From contig JAKSDA010000105.1 in NCBI GenBank assembly GCA_022360315.1, forward strand, positions 1-47,463: a stretch of 47,463 bases of DNA, in the 5' to 3' direction. The number at the start of each line of letters is the position of its first letter. The first letter of the stretch is position 1. This stretch comes from Pseudomonadota bacterium. Lineage in GTDB: Bacteria > Myxococcota_A > Polyangia > Haliangiales > Haliangiaceae. Made by a program: the position numbers and the translations under genes. This document shows, piece after piece, positions 16,891 through 25,552 of the stretch. Under the pieces are notes generated by a model. It did no database searches and had not been told where the DNA came from. It saw only the letters and a program-made list of their open reading frames with translations.

Positions 16891-18323
16891 GCAATCGAGT
16901 ATCGACATGGGCGTTGCCGGCCCGGCCGTCATCGACCCGGGCCAGTCGTTTGCGAGACCATTTTCTGGCCCTCTTCGACGGCCCGACACGCGGACCAAAA
17001 ATACTGCGAGCAGTGCCGGCCGAGATGTCGCCGCCAGAGATGGCACCGCAAGAGATGGCGCCGCAAGAGATGGCGTCACGAGCTGACTTCGATGACCTCA
17101 CAGACAAGCTGAAAGCCGCCACGCAAACCATCAAGAGCCGCAACAACGCGCTCGCCGAGGCCGACGAAAAAATTGCCAACTTGACCCGGCAGCGCGACCA
17201 CCTCACCTGGCAGTGCGACCACCTCACCCGGCAGCACGACCACCTCACCCGGCAGCACGACCACCTCGCCCGGCAGCGCGACGAGCTCACTCGGCAGCGC
17301 GACCACCTCACCCGGCAGCACGACCACCTCACCCGGCAGCGCGACGAGCTCACTCGGCAGCACGATGACCTCACCCGGCAGTGCGATGACCTCACCCGGC
17401 AGCACGACCACCTCACCCGGCAGCGCGATGACCTCACCCAGCAGCGCGACGACCTGAAGCAGCATCTGGAGCGCTGCAAAGACACCAGCGAAGAGTGGCA
17501 ATTAGTCGCCATCAAAGCCCTGGGGTTGGATCGGCGGCCTGACTGCGAGCCCGCCGAGCTGCGCGCCGCGTTGCTGGATGACGAACCACTTCTTGTCGCT
17601 GCATACCGCGCCATGCTGGCCTCATTTGCAGCGCAGGTCGGTTTCTTACGCGACCTGCTCGGGCAATTCATGAACAACCAGCCAGACGACATACGCATCG
17701 CCGAACAGATGGCCGACCTGAACCAGCTGTTCAGCAGCCTCGATCAGCTGGCCAGGCGGCAGCGCGGAGAATCGCTGATGAATCGGGTCAACAAGTGGTC
17801 GGGCTCGGGACAGATTTGCGATGTGGATCTGAACCGGTTCTGGACTACATTCAAAAACGACGACTGGACGCACTGGGTCCCGCTCTTGCGAGCCGACCAG
17901 GTCACAACTGCGTACGTGCAACCCCTGCTGCCCACTTCAGTCTATACAAGGGTTCTGGCCCGGACATTGCGCGGTATGGCGCAGGGCCTTCGCGGCTTCA
18001 TGGCGCTGGCCGACGCTGCGCCCGACGAACTGCAGATACTGGCGGCTGCACCCGACGGCATCGAACAAAACACCACCAGTACAGAACGCTGGCTGAGCCC
18101 GGCCCAGGCCCTATCGGACCAGCTACGTCAGCAGCTTTCGCAGCTGGTGCGAGATGCCAGGGCCGATTGTGCGGGCAACCTGGTCACCGATATTCGAGCA
18201 TGGGGGTGGAGCCTGCGCGGCCAGCAGTGCCGCCACAGCGAAGTCCAGGTCTATCGCGAGCAATCGTTCAGTCAATCCCTGATTGCGGGCGACAGCGCTC
18301 GCCGCGAGTACGATCATGAGTAG
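16887..18323 (+). CDS. Coiled-coil protein with a near-perfect heptad repeat
   Basis: This 478-residue soluble protein has no recognised family. After a basic N-terminus and a short EMAPQ repeat (about residues 46-62), residues 99-189 are thirteen copies of a seven-residue unit of the type LTRQRDH/LTRQHDD. This gives an uninterrupted coiled coil of about 90 residues, roughly 13-14 nm long if continuous. The C-terminal 280 residues are helical, with no evident catalytic motif. Its ATG overlaps the previous stop (ATGA), and its stop lies eight bases inside the next gene. A rod or spacer role linking the ATPase to the membrane parts is plausible but inferred. The repeat is encoded by nearly identical DNA, so length variation between strains is expected. 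Confidence 0.85.
   Translation: MSNRVSTWALPARPSSTRASRLRDHFLALFDGPTRGPKILRAVPAEMSPPEMAPQEMAPQEMASRADFDDLTDKLKAATQTIKSRNNALAEADEKIANLTRQRDHLTWQCDHLTRQHDHLTRQHDHLARQRDELTRQRDHLTRQHDHLTRQRDELTRQHDDLTRQCDDLTRQHDHLTRQRDDLTQQRDDLKQHLERCKDTSEEWQLVAIKALGLDRRPDCEPAELRAALLDDEPLLVAAYRAMLASFAAQVGFLRDLLGQFMNNQPDDIRIAEQMADLNQLFSSLDQLARRQRGESLMNRVNKWSGSGQICDVDLNRFWTTFKNDDWTHWVPLLRADQVTTAYVQPLLPTSVYTRVLARTLRGMAQGLRGFMALADAAPDELQILAAAPDGIEQNTTSTERWLSPAQALSDQLRQQLSQLVRDARADCAGNLVTDIRAWGWSLRGQQCRHSEVQVYREQSFSQSLIAGDSARREYDHE
17181..17453 (+). repeat. Thirteen tandem 21-base repeats encoding coiled-coil heptads
   Basis: The unit is close to ctcacccggcagcacgacca plus c. Units run without gaps for 273 bases. Units 4-6 and 7-9 are nearly identical to each other, which suggests a 63-base higher-order duplication. 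The period equals exactly one heptad, so gain or loss of units keeps the reading frame. Confidence 0.95.
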
Positions 18324-19284
18324 AACACTGCAAAGGCAGGAGGATATCGCCCGCGACGGCAGAGCGCTCTTCGTGTTTCTGCTCGCCTCGTTGCTGGTGC
18401 TCGGAGCGGTTTTTTTGCTTCGACCCGGTTGGCTGGACGAACCGGGCGCACCGTCCACTGAAATGCACACGGCGAAAAATGACAGCGACGCGGGGACCCG
18501 CAGGCCCGAGCGGTCCGATGCCGATGGCGCGACCACCCGTACGCTGATTTTTAAGCCGCCATCGACCACACCGGCCATGGACCCGCTGGAAAAAGCCATT
18601 ATGGACGAGACCAACCGCTATCGGGGCCAGGCTCGATTGACCGAGCTTTCGCCAGATGGGGTCCTGGCCGATGTGGCTCGACAGCATAGCCGGGATATGG
18701 CCAACCGTGAGTACTTCGCCCACGTCGATCCGGACGGAAAGAGCCACAGGTGGCGGGTGGCCCGGGGCCATCGCACGTTGATCGGCCTGACCGCGGAGAA
18801 TCTGGACAGGCAATCGACTCTCGATGTCTCCGACCGCGATCTGGCCAGACGAATCGTCGCTGGTTGGATGGAAAGGGTCAGGCAACGCAAAAACATTCTG
18901 GCCGCAGACCTAAGTCATATGGGCGTGGGAGTGTTCCGGCACGGCGACGCGGTATACGCGACCCAGTTATTGGCCTCGGTGTGGTCGTACCTCGATGACG
19001 AGATTCCCGATGAGATAGGCGCCGGGCAATCGCTGTCGGTCAGCGGTCGCATGGCAGGCGGCCGGCCTGAGGTCGCAGCGCTTCGGATCGTCGACGCCCC
19101 GTGGTCGGGCGAGGCCGAGTCGACCGCCGAGTTCCCGGCGAAAACAACACCAGACTCTCGCTTTGCCATTCCAGACCGCCCGACGCCCCAGCCCGGGACC
19201 CGTCAACTGGTCTTGCGATTCGGCAGCAGCCTGCGCTCCGGTCGCGTCGTCCTGCGCCCCGGTCCAATCGTCGAGGTACGGTGA
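18316..19284 (+). CDS. Membrane-anchored CAP/SCP-domain protein (YkwD-like)
   Basis: The product has 322 residues. An N-terminal transmembrane or signal-anchor helix lies at about 15-35, followed by a Ser/Asp/Arg-rich linker and a CAP domain at about 88-225. Family landmarks are visible: NRYRGQARLTELSPD, ARQHSRDM, the cavity His in YFAHVD, the cavity Glu in TAENLD, the Trp-Met segment, and GVGVF. The position normally occupied by the second His (SPGHR-N-IL in YkwD proteins) reads RQRKNIL, so this metal or cavity ligand appears to be lost. A beta-rich tail follows. Bacterial CAP proteins are secreted and mostly of unknown biochemistry. The ATG at 18316 overlaps the upstream stop by eight bases. 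The domain should face the periplasm. Confidence 0.85.
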   Translation: MSRTLQRQEDIARDGRALFVFLLASLLVLGAVFLLRPGWLDEPGAPSTEMHTAKNDSDAGTRRPERSDADGATTRTLIFKPPSTTPAMDPLEKAIMDETNRYRGQARLTELSPDGVLADVARQHSRDMANREYFAHVDPDGKSHRWRVARGHRTLIGLTAENLDRQSTLDVSDRDLARRIVAGWMERVRQRKNILAADLSHMGVGVFRHGDAVYATQLLASVWSYLDDEIPDEIGAGQSLSVSGRMAGGRPEVAALRIVDAPWSGEAESTAEFPAKTTPDSRFAIPDRPTPQPGTRQLVLRFGSSLRSGRVVLRPGPIVEVR

Positions 19285-19287
19285 TCC

Positions 19288-22200
19288 ATGACATCGCTCG
19301 ATCCCGAAAGACTGTATTGTCGGCCCGAGAGCTGCCCGCTGCGCAGCCACGTATCCGGCCCTGTGGGCGCCGAGCTGCGTCTGTGCCTGGGCCGGGTTGA
19401 ACGGGCATTTGCCCGGTATTCGACCACTGACTTCGAACGCCGGCAGGCCCACAGCTGTGCCGAGATCATCGGCCAGCTCGGCCGGGGCACCAGAGCTGCA
19501 GACCGGGCGCTCGAGCTGACCATACCGGGTGAGCATTCGGCAACCTCGGCGCTGGCCATGCCCGCCGAACTGTCCTCGTTGCTGGACGACGTGGGCGACG
19601 CCAATGATTGCCTGTGGGCCGAGGTATTTTACCAGCTGGAACAGCCGGGCAACCGGGGCTGGACCCAGGACATTGCCCGGCGATATCAACGCGTACTCCT
19701 CCGCGATATCGAGATCGCTCGCGGCGACACGGAGCTGGCTGCTTCGATCCTGGACACCGGCGACAAGATCCGCCAGCGGTCGCCGGAACATTTCGAGCTA
19801 TTTGCCCGGGAGCACCTGGCCGACTTGCAGCGACACTGCGACGAGGTTCACCTGGGCCAGGCGTTCGATCAATGCCGCGCCGAATGGGAGACCGCTCTTG
19901 GCAATTGGGACCTCGACAGCGCCCACCGGCAACTCGAGCAGGCCAACGCATATCCCGCGCCGGGACGCGAAGGCGTGCTCGCGGCTGCCCGGCAGCGATA
20001 CGCCGAGATGGTTTCGGCCTTGCGCCGGGTCGACGCCGTACTGGGCCCGGACCGCTTCGAGAACAGCCAGTTCATGACTGTGCCGCCGGTTGCGACCGAT
20101 GCGCAGCGTTTGCAAGTCCCTCGCGCCTCTATCGATGAGATCTGCGCGGCGCTGCAGCCACCCGCGTGCAGCCCTGGCTGGCCCGAGGACATCGCGACCC
20201 GCATCCGATCAATGGAGAGCGCCGCCCGGGTGATGGTCGAAAGCTGGTCCCAGCAGCCCATCGTGCTCGATCGCGATTTGCGATCGCTCGCCCGACCGGA
20301 CTCCCTGGCGGATGTTCGCGAACGCAAGGATACTCTCGATGCAGCCAGGTGGAGCTGGCGGAAAATTTTCTCGGCGACCCGGTATTTCGGCGCCGCCGCA
20401 GACGCGCTGGACGCTGTGTCCGTGCTGGCCGATCTGATCGAGTCGGTCCGCGCTGCGGTCGGGCAGGCCGATCTGGCCAGTTTTCTCGACTGCGCTGCGT
20501 CGCTTTTCGACACCCTCGATGAGTTCCGCGGCGATGCTCAGCTCGACGAGCTTGTCGGCGCCCTGGCCAGCCTCGATCGAGTGGCGCGGGCGTTGGCAGC
20601 AGATCGAGTCGCCGAGCCATCGCTGCACCAAGAGGTGGTGAACTACTGGAACGACTGGCCCCTGGCCGAAACTCTGTCTGCTCGGTCGGCGCGCATTCGC
20701 ACCCAGCAGAACCACCTGCGCAGTGCTCGCGATTATCTTCGACAGGGCGACATTGGCAAGGCCGAACAGGAGCTCGCCTACCCGGTCCTGGCCGATAGTT
20801 TCGAAGCCGCCGACCTGCGCGGCGAGGTGCAGCGGGCCCATCGGCTCACCGAAGCCAGATATTTGGCAGATATGGGCAAATTCGGGGATGCGCGCGAGTT
20901 GCTGGCAAACGCTGGTTTCGAGGGCGATGACCTGCACTGGCTCGACCGGATGGAGTCAAACCACACTCGGATCAAGGAGCTGTGTGACCAGGTCACTGGT
21001 TTGCGCTCGAGCCGAGACACATCGGCGCTGCACGATCGGATTGCCCAGCTGGCGCGGCGCGAGGGGGCACTCGCCGCCGAGTCGCGCGAGTATCTGGCCC
21101 AAAGCGACGGTCTGGCGCTTCGGGATATCAGTGGTCAGCTCGCCGTCGCGGCGCGGAGGGCAATTGACCGTTTGACGTCTCATCCGCCCTGGCTGCGCCA
21201 GCTCGACGCCACAGAGATCGCCGCAGAGCGCCAGCGAGTAGCCACTGCCAACGAGGCGATTGTCGGTCTGGAATCGCTGTTGACCGAGCAGGATCTGCAC
21301 AGACTCAGTGAGCTCATTGCGGCTGACAAATGCCTCCTCGCTGGCCACGAACAACTGCTCGCCGGTGAGCTGCCCGATGCGGTCGCGCCGGCGCCGGTCA
21401 CTGCGGCCCGGGAATCAATTGCCTGGCTGAAACAGGAGCTGCGCATCCGCAGAGCGGTCAGCAATGAGGATCTCGACGAGCAGGTGAACTGCATTGTCGA
21501 GCTCGGCGCCGAGCGGTGCCGCCAGGGTGGACACTCGCTCGACGGACTGGTCTGGCGATTGCTCGCAGCCGCGGACCAAAAGCGACTCGAGCTGCTGCAT
21601 GCGTTTGTCGGGTCGAGCGAAAACAACCCGGGCGAAAACAACCCAGTTGATCTGGCTATCGCGGCGTTGCAGCTGGCCACGGGCGGTCATCCTGACCGTC
21701 ACCGCATCATGGGTTTTGCCGGGCTGGCGCGAGACTGCGCGGTCGACCGAAAATTCGCGGTTCGATGCGTGGGTTGGTTGGTCGAGCGCTGGACCACACT
21801 GGAATGGCCAATCGCCAGCCATTGCCTGAACGAGGCGCTGTCCGATGAGTCCGGTCTGGCTTCGGCCTGGACCGCCGAAACTCCTCTCAGCGCCGCAGTC
21901 CTGGCCGCACAGCGAGTTGTCGCCGATTGCAAGCGCTGCGCGCAAGACCCGACATCGACCTGGCAAGCGCTCGCCGGCGCACTCGGAGAGCTTGACCGGA
22001 TCAAAGCGATTTTCGATCAAGCGACTCTGTTCGGCTATGCCGAGCAGTTCTCCATGGCTGATGAGGCCACTCTGCTCGGCAAGGATCTATCAAATGCTGT
22101 CGAGGGCAATAGAGAGTTTACCGCCATGATCAACGGTATCTACACTCCCACTCAGACCCGGCGCACAATCCAGAGAATCTTAGACCGGCTTCCTGTCCCC

Positions 22201-22830
22201 GACATACCACTGGCAGTTTCGCTGCGCGACAAGCTGGGCGAGCTGGCCCATACCGGTAAGGCTGTGGAGCGCTGTATCGATACCCTTGTGGGCCGTCTCC
22301 GGAGCGGCGTTCTCGTCACAGCAGAGGATAGCGCCGGGTCGAGTTCGCTGGTTGCAATGTGGACGAGCGCAGTGGACAGCGCGGCCGAAGCACCTCCTGT
22401 GCGTCGCTATCTCGATCGAATCAGACAAGAGCTGGCCAGTGAGCCGCAGCTGACACCGTATATCGACAATCACGGCACACCGCGTGATATCGACGGAGTG
22501 ACCGAGATGCTGGACCGGGTCTGCTCGAACAGCATGGCGATCGAAACACTCGCCATCGCCATGCGAGATCTGGCCAAAAAACGACCTCGTGTGCCTTCGC
22601 GGCACGATCTGCGCGAAATCAGCCAGGACCGCGCGGCCGAATTACTCGGCGGACCGGTTCACGAGCTTCTCAGTGACCAGTTCGATCGGGCCTATCCACC
22701 TCTTTGCCAGGCCGCGATCGAGCGATGGACAGACCTCTTTGGCGATACGTTCGACACTGCAACCGGCTCGGGCAAACTGGTGCTGCTGTGGCGTGTGGTC
22801 CAGCGAGGAAAATCACCGGAGGAGATGTAA
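19288..22830 (+). CDS. Giant all-helical protein of unknown family
   Basis: I do not recognise this 1,180-residue protein. It is almost entirely alpha helical, with many Ala-, Leu-, Asp- and Arg-rich amphipathic segments and irregular repeat-like helical pairs (for example around residues 470-560), but no clear TPR consensus. It has no signal peptide, transmembrane helix, P-loop or obvious catalytic motif. Cys residues near the N-terminus (CRPESCPL) could bind metal but are unsupported. Its start lies three bases after the CAP gene, and its TAA overlaps the next ATG (TAATG), so it belongs to the same translational chain. Size and position suggest a cytoplasmic scaffold. Homologues would be expected next to Tubulin_2 genes in other genomes if it is a core component. 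Confidence 0.8.
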   Translation: MTSLDPERLYCRPESCPLRSHVSGPVGAELRLCLGRVERAFARYSTTDFERRQAHSCAEIIGQLGRGTRAADRALELTIPGEHSATSALAMPAELSSLLDDVGDANDCLWAEVFYQLEQPGNRGWTQDIARRYQRVLLRDIEIARGDTELAASILDTGDKIRQRSPEHFELFAREHLADLQRHCDEVHLGQAFDQCRAEWETALGNWDLDSAHRQLEQANAYPAPGREGVLAAARQRYAEMVSALRRVDAVLGPDRFENSQFMTVPPVATDAQRLQVPRASIDEICAALQPPACSPGWPEDIATRIRSMESAARVMVESWSQQPIVLDRDLRSLARPDSLADVRERKDTLDAARWSWRKIFSATRYFGAAADALDAVSVLADLIESVRAAVGQADLASFLDCAASLFDTLDEFRGDAQLDELVGALASLDRVARALAADRVAEPSLHQEVVNYWNDWPLAETLSARSARIRTQQNHLRSARDYLRQGDIGKAEQELAYPVLADSFEAADLRGEVQRAHRLTEARYLADMGKFGDARELLANAGFEGDDLHWLDRMESNHTRIKELCDQVTGLRSSRDTSALHDRIAQLARREGALAAESREYLAQSDGLALRDISGQLAVAARRAIDRLTSHPPWLRQLDATEIAAERQRVATANEAIVGLESLLTEQDLHRLSELIAADKCLLAGHEQLLAGELPDAVAPAPVTAARESIAWLKQELRIRRAVSNEDLDEQVNCIVELGAERCRQGGHSLDGLVWRLLAAADQKRLELLHAFVGSSENNPGENNPVDLAIAALQLATGGHPDRHRIMGFAGLARDCAVDRKFAVRCVGWLVERWTTLEWPIASHCLNEALSDESGLASAWTAETPLSAAVLAAQRVVADCKRCAQDPTSTWQALAGALGELDRIKAIFDQATLFGYAEQFSMADEATLLGKDLSNAVEGNREFTAMINGIYTPTQTRRTIQRILDRLPVPDIPLAVSLRDKLGELAHTGKAVERCIDTLVGRLRSGVLVTAEDSAGSSSLVAMWTSAVDSAAEAPPVRRYLDRIRQELASEPQLTPYIDNHGTPRDIDGVTEMLDRVCSNSMAIETLAIAMRDLAKKRPRVPSRHDLREISQDRAAELLGGPVHELLSDQFDRAYPPLCQAAIERWTDLFGDTFDTATGSGKLVLLWRVVQRGKSPEEM

Positions 22831-25535
22831 TGGGCCGCAGTGCAACGATAAGAATGCATGTCTTCTCTGCCCTGGCCGTCGCGTTCGGCGCATCGTGCGG
22901 AGACGCGGCCCCGGTGGAAATCACACCTCCGTCTCGTGCAATGCCGAGCGGGTCATCGGGGTCAGTGCGGCTGGCGCTGTTCGGGTCTTCGATGCCCTCG
23001 GTGCCGTCGGCACCATCCGGGTTCAGCGGCCTGGATGCGGTCATGGTGATCGATCAATCGGGCAGCATGGACAAGTACAACGATCGCCGCGGCAAGCGCA
23101 TCGAGGCGGTGTGGGTGGCGTTTGCCGCTCTGGTCCAGGATGTAAAGGGGACGCATCGAGTGCATCGCGTGGCGGTCGTCGAGTACGGGACCAGGATCGC
23201 CTCGTTGTGGGAGCGGCCGGTTGAGATCCGCTACGACCCGGGCGATCCAGACGGAGCGCTGTTGCGCAGCGACGTCGAGCGGCGGATCACCGCCAAGAAC
23301 CTCGGATTCACCGATACCACAACTGCTCTGCAGCGGGCGAGCGAGGAGCTCAAAGCCATGCGCGCTGACCGCAACGGTCTGCCCGACGGGCGGCGCAATC
23401 AGGCCATGCTGCTGGTAACCGACGGCAAGCCGGAATTGGAGCAGAAGCGCGAAAACAGCGCCGATCACCAGGGGGACATCCGCAAGCTCGCAGCCGAGGC
23501 GGAGTTACACGGCACTCTATGGGTCGTCGGCCTGACCGATACCAGGGCCCCGGGCGGCGACTACTGGAGCAGCGGTTGGGGCCAGTTCTGGCAGACGCTG
23601 CTGCCCGGAGCGGATCCCGGCGAGCGACCGCTGCAGTTTGTACAGCACGTCGCCGCATACGACACCATCGCCAGGCGCGACGATATTCGAGACACCATTG
23701 CGGCGATCACCAGGCAATGGGTCGGAGCGACCCGTGGGTCGGCGGCGGAGGTATATCTGTGCCCGCCGTACCTCAAGAGTGTCGTATTCGATATCGAGCT
23801 GGACGATCCGGGCGACATCGACATCATCGATATTCGCGATCCGGACAATATTCCGGTCGCTGTTCGCAAGTTCGTCACGGCGCCGGGCAGCCGCAGCGTT
23901 CAAGTGGTCATCGACAATCCCACACCGGGGTTGTGGCGGCTGAATCGCCCCGGCCAGGCCTATTCGGTGACGCCAGAGCCGCACTACAACCACGTGCAGC
24001 TCCTGGCCCCGGTCACGCCGCAAAAGCGCCACAGTGAGGTGGTGATTCAATATCAGGTCACCGGCCGGGACGGCAAGCCATTCACCATGGACATGGAGTC
24101 CCGGTACCCGGTCAAGGCGATCGTGCGGGTCGAATACGAGAGCAGCTCGGCGAGCGACGAGATCGAGATGAAACTGGCGGATGAGTGGAGTAAGTTCGCC
24201 AGTGCGCAGCCATTTATGCCCGATCAGCCGGGCCCGTATAACCTGTTCTTCACGGCCGCTGTCGAGATGAAAAATGCTGCGGGCAAACCGGTGAAGGTCG
24301 AGGTGTTTCGATCGCAATCGATCAAAAACGATATCCTCACGGTCGACGACGCAGCACCTCTGGTCTTTGTCCTCGATGAGCCGAGGGGAGACGACAAGGC
24401 TGTGCTGTGGTTCGGCTCCGGTGCAGTACACGTGCGCGGTCACCTGGCCCTGCTCGACAATCCCGATGAGCCGCTCGGATTCGACCAGCTCGGCAGTGGC
24501 GCACAACCGGATAAGCTGCTCCGCGCGCAATTGCGAGTCTCCGACAGCGCAGTCGATGGCCCTGCAGTCGCACTGGTCGCGAATCCGGGCGCCGATTCTC
24601 ACTCACTCGAGGCCTCGCTACCGATCGAACGGTCCATCATGTCGGCAGATTGGCTGTTGCGGCGCGGCGCGGTCGAACTCCACCTGATCGCCGATCATCG
24701 GGCCGCCGGCAATGATCACTTTGTCAAGGCCATTGCCCAATCCGACGGGCCAGCCGGGCAAGCGCCGACCACCGAGATGGCGACCCATCCGCTGCCGGTA
24801 CGGGAAGCCTGGTTGATCTGGCTGGCGCTGCTTTTCGGCGTCGGGTTCTCGGTTGTGAGTCTGATCCTGTTCGCCAGCAGGCTGGGCCGGCACATGGTGT
24901 ATCGCATACAAGATCGCTATATCGAACGGCGCCGGCCCGTCCTGGTGCTGCGCAATCTATATAATCCAGACGAGGACTTCAAACTCCCGATCAGTGGCAA
25001 GCAATTCGATTTTGCCGACCGGCAGTTTGATGTGGGTTTTGACCAGCCCTGGGTCGTCGAGCGCCTGCGCGTCAAGCGCATCCCAACTCGCAAGCGCCAT
25101 GTCCGCATCGAGGCGGAGTACGTGCCGCCCGACCCGGACCAGCTAAACGGCCGAGGTGCGTCGGCCGCGCCCGGGCCGGACGCACGAAACGCCAACAAGC
25201 GGGATGCAGACATATCCGGCGAGACCGACACTGCGGGGCAACGTGCCGCACGGGACGGCTCTGCGGACAACCGCGCCACCGGCGACAATGCGTCGAGCGA
25301 CAGAGCTGCGCGCGAGCCGGCCTCGTCCGGGGCGGAGGTAGCAGCAAGCACAGGCAAAACCGGCAAGGGCTTATTTGGCTGGCGCCGCCGTCGAGCCTCG
25401 CAGCGCGCTCGCAAACCAAGGCGATTCAGGTTGACCACCCTCAACCCCAATCCACGTCACGAAATCGAGGAGCTCGGAGGAAACTGGGTATTTACACTCG
25501 ACCCCCGTCCCCTCGGAGGCACGCCGCAGCACTAG
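22830..25535 (+). CDS. vWA-domain lipoprotein-like membrane protein
   Basis: The product has 901 residues. The ATG at 22830 overlaps the previous stop and has GGAGG upstream. The N-terminus is a signal sequence with a lipobox-like AFGASC (Cys23). The vWA MIDAS is intact as D75-Q-S77-G-S79, with a later TDGK. Beta-rich domains follow, and a single transmembrane helix lies at about 660-682. A cytoplasmic tail of about 220 residues contains a disordered Ala/Arg/Asp/Ser-rich stretch (around 770-860) and a final conserved-looking beta segment. Having both a lipobox and a later membrane helix is unusual: either the Cys is not lipidated or both ends are held at the inner membrane. The architecture parallels the operon's first gene. 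It directly precedes the canonical tubulin-like gene. Confidence 0.88.
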   Translation: MGRSATIRMHVFSALAVAFGASCGDAAPVEITPPSRAMPSGSSGSVRLALFGSSMPSVPSAPSGFSGLDAVMVIDQSGSMDKYNDRRGKRIEAVWVAFAALVQDVKGTHRVHRVAVVEYGTRIASLWERPVEIRYDPGDPDGALLRSDVERRITAKNLGFTDTTTALQRASEELKAMRADRNGLPDGRRNQAMLLVTDGKPELEQKRENSADHQGDIRKLAAEAELHGTLWVVGLTDTRAPGGDYWSSGWGQFWQTLLPGADPGERPLQFVQHVAAYDTIARRDDIRDTIAAITRQWVGATRGSAAEVYLCPPYLKSVVFDIELDDPGDIDIIDIRDPDNIPVAVRKFVTAPGSRSVQVVIDNPTPGLWRLNRPGQAYSVTPEPHYNHVQLLAPVTPQKRHSEVVIQYQVTGRDGKPFTMDMESRYPVKAIVRVEYESSSASDEIEMKLADEWSKFASAQPFMPDQPGPYNLFFTAAVEMKNAAGKPVKVEVFRSQSIKNDILTVDDAAPLVFVLDEPRGDDKAVLWFGSGAVHVRGHLALLDNPDEPLGFDQLGSGAQPDKLLRAQLRVSDSAVDGPAVALVANPGADSHSLEASLPIERSIMSADWLLRRGAVELHLIADHRAAGNDHFVKAIAQSDGPAGQAPTTEMATHPLPVREAWLIWLALLFGVGFSVVSLILFASRLGRHMVYRIQDRYIERRRPVLVLRNLYNPDEDFKLPISGKQFDFADRQFDVGFDQPWVVERLRVKRIPTRKRHVRIEAEYVPPDPDQLNGRGASAAPGPDARNANKRDADISGETDTAGQRAARDGSADNRATGDNASSDRAAREPASSGAEVAASTGKTGKGLFGWRRRRASQRARKPRRFRLTTLNPNPRHEIEELGGNWVFTLDPRPLGGTPQH

Positions 25536-25552
25536 CTGGGCAAGGAGAACTC

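Noticed and set aside
17181..17453. Possible CRISPR array
   Set aside because: The repeats are directly adjacent, with no unique spacers, and lie in frame in a gene.
17076..17501. Minus-strand frame with repeated LPGEV units
   Set aside because: It is the antisense reading of the 21-base coiled-coil repeat, with no start context.
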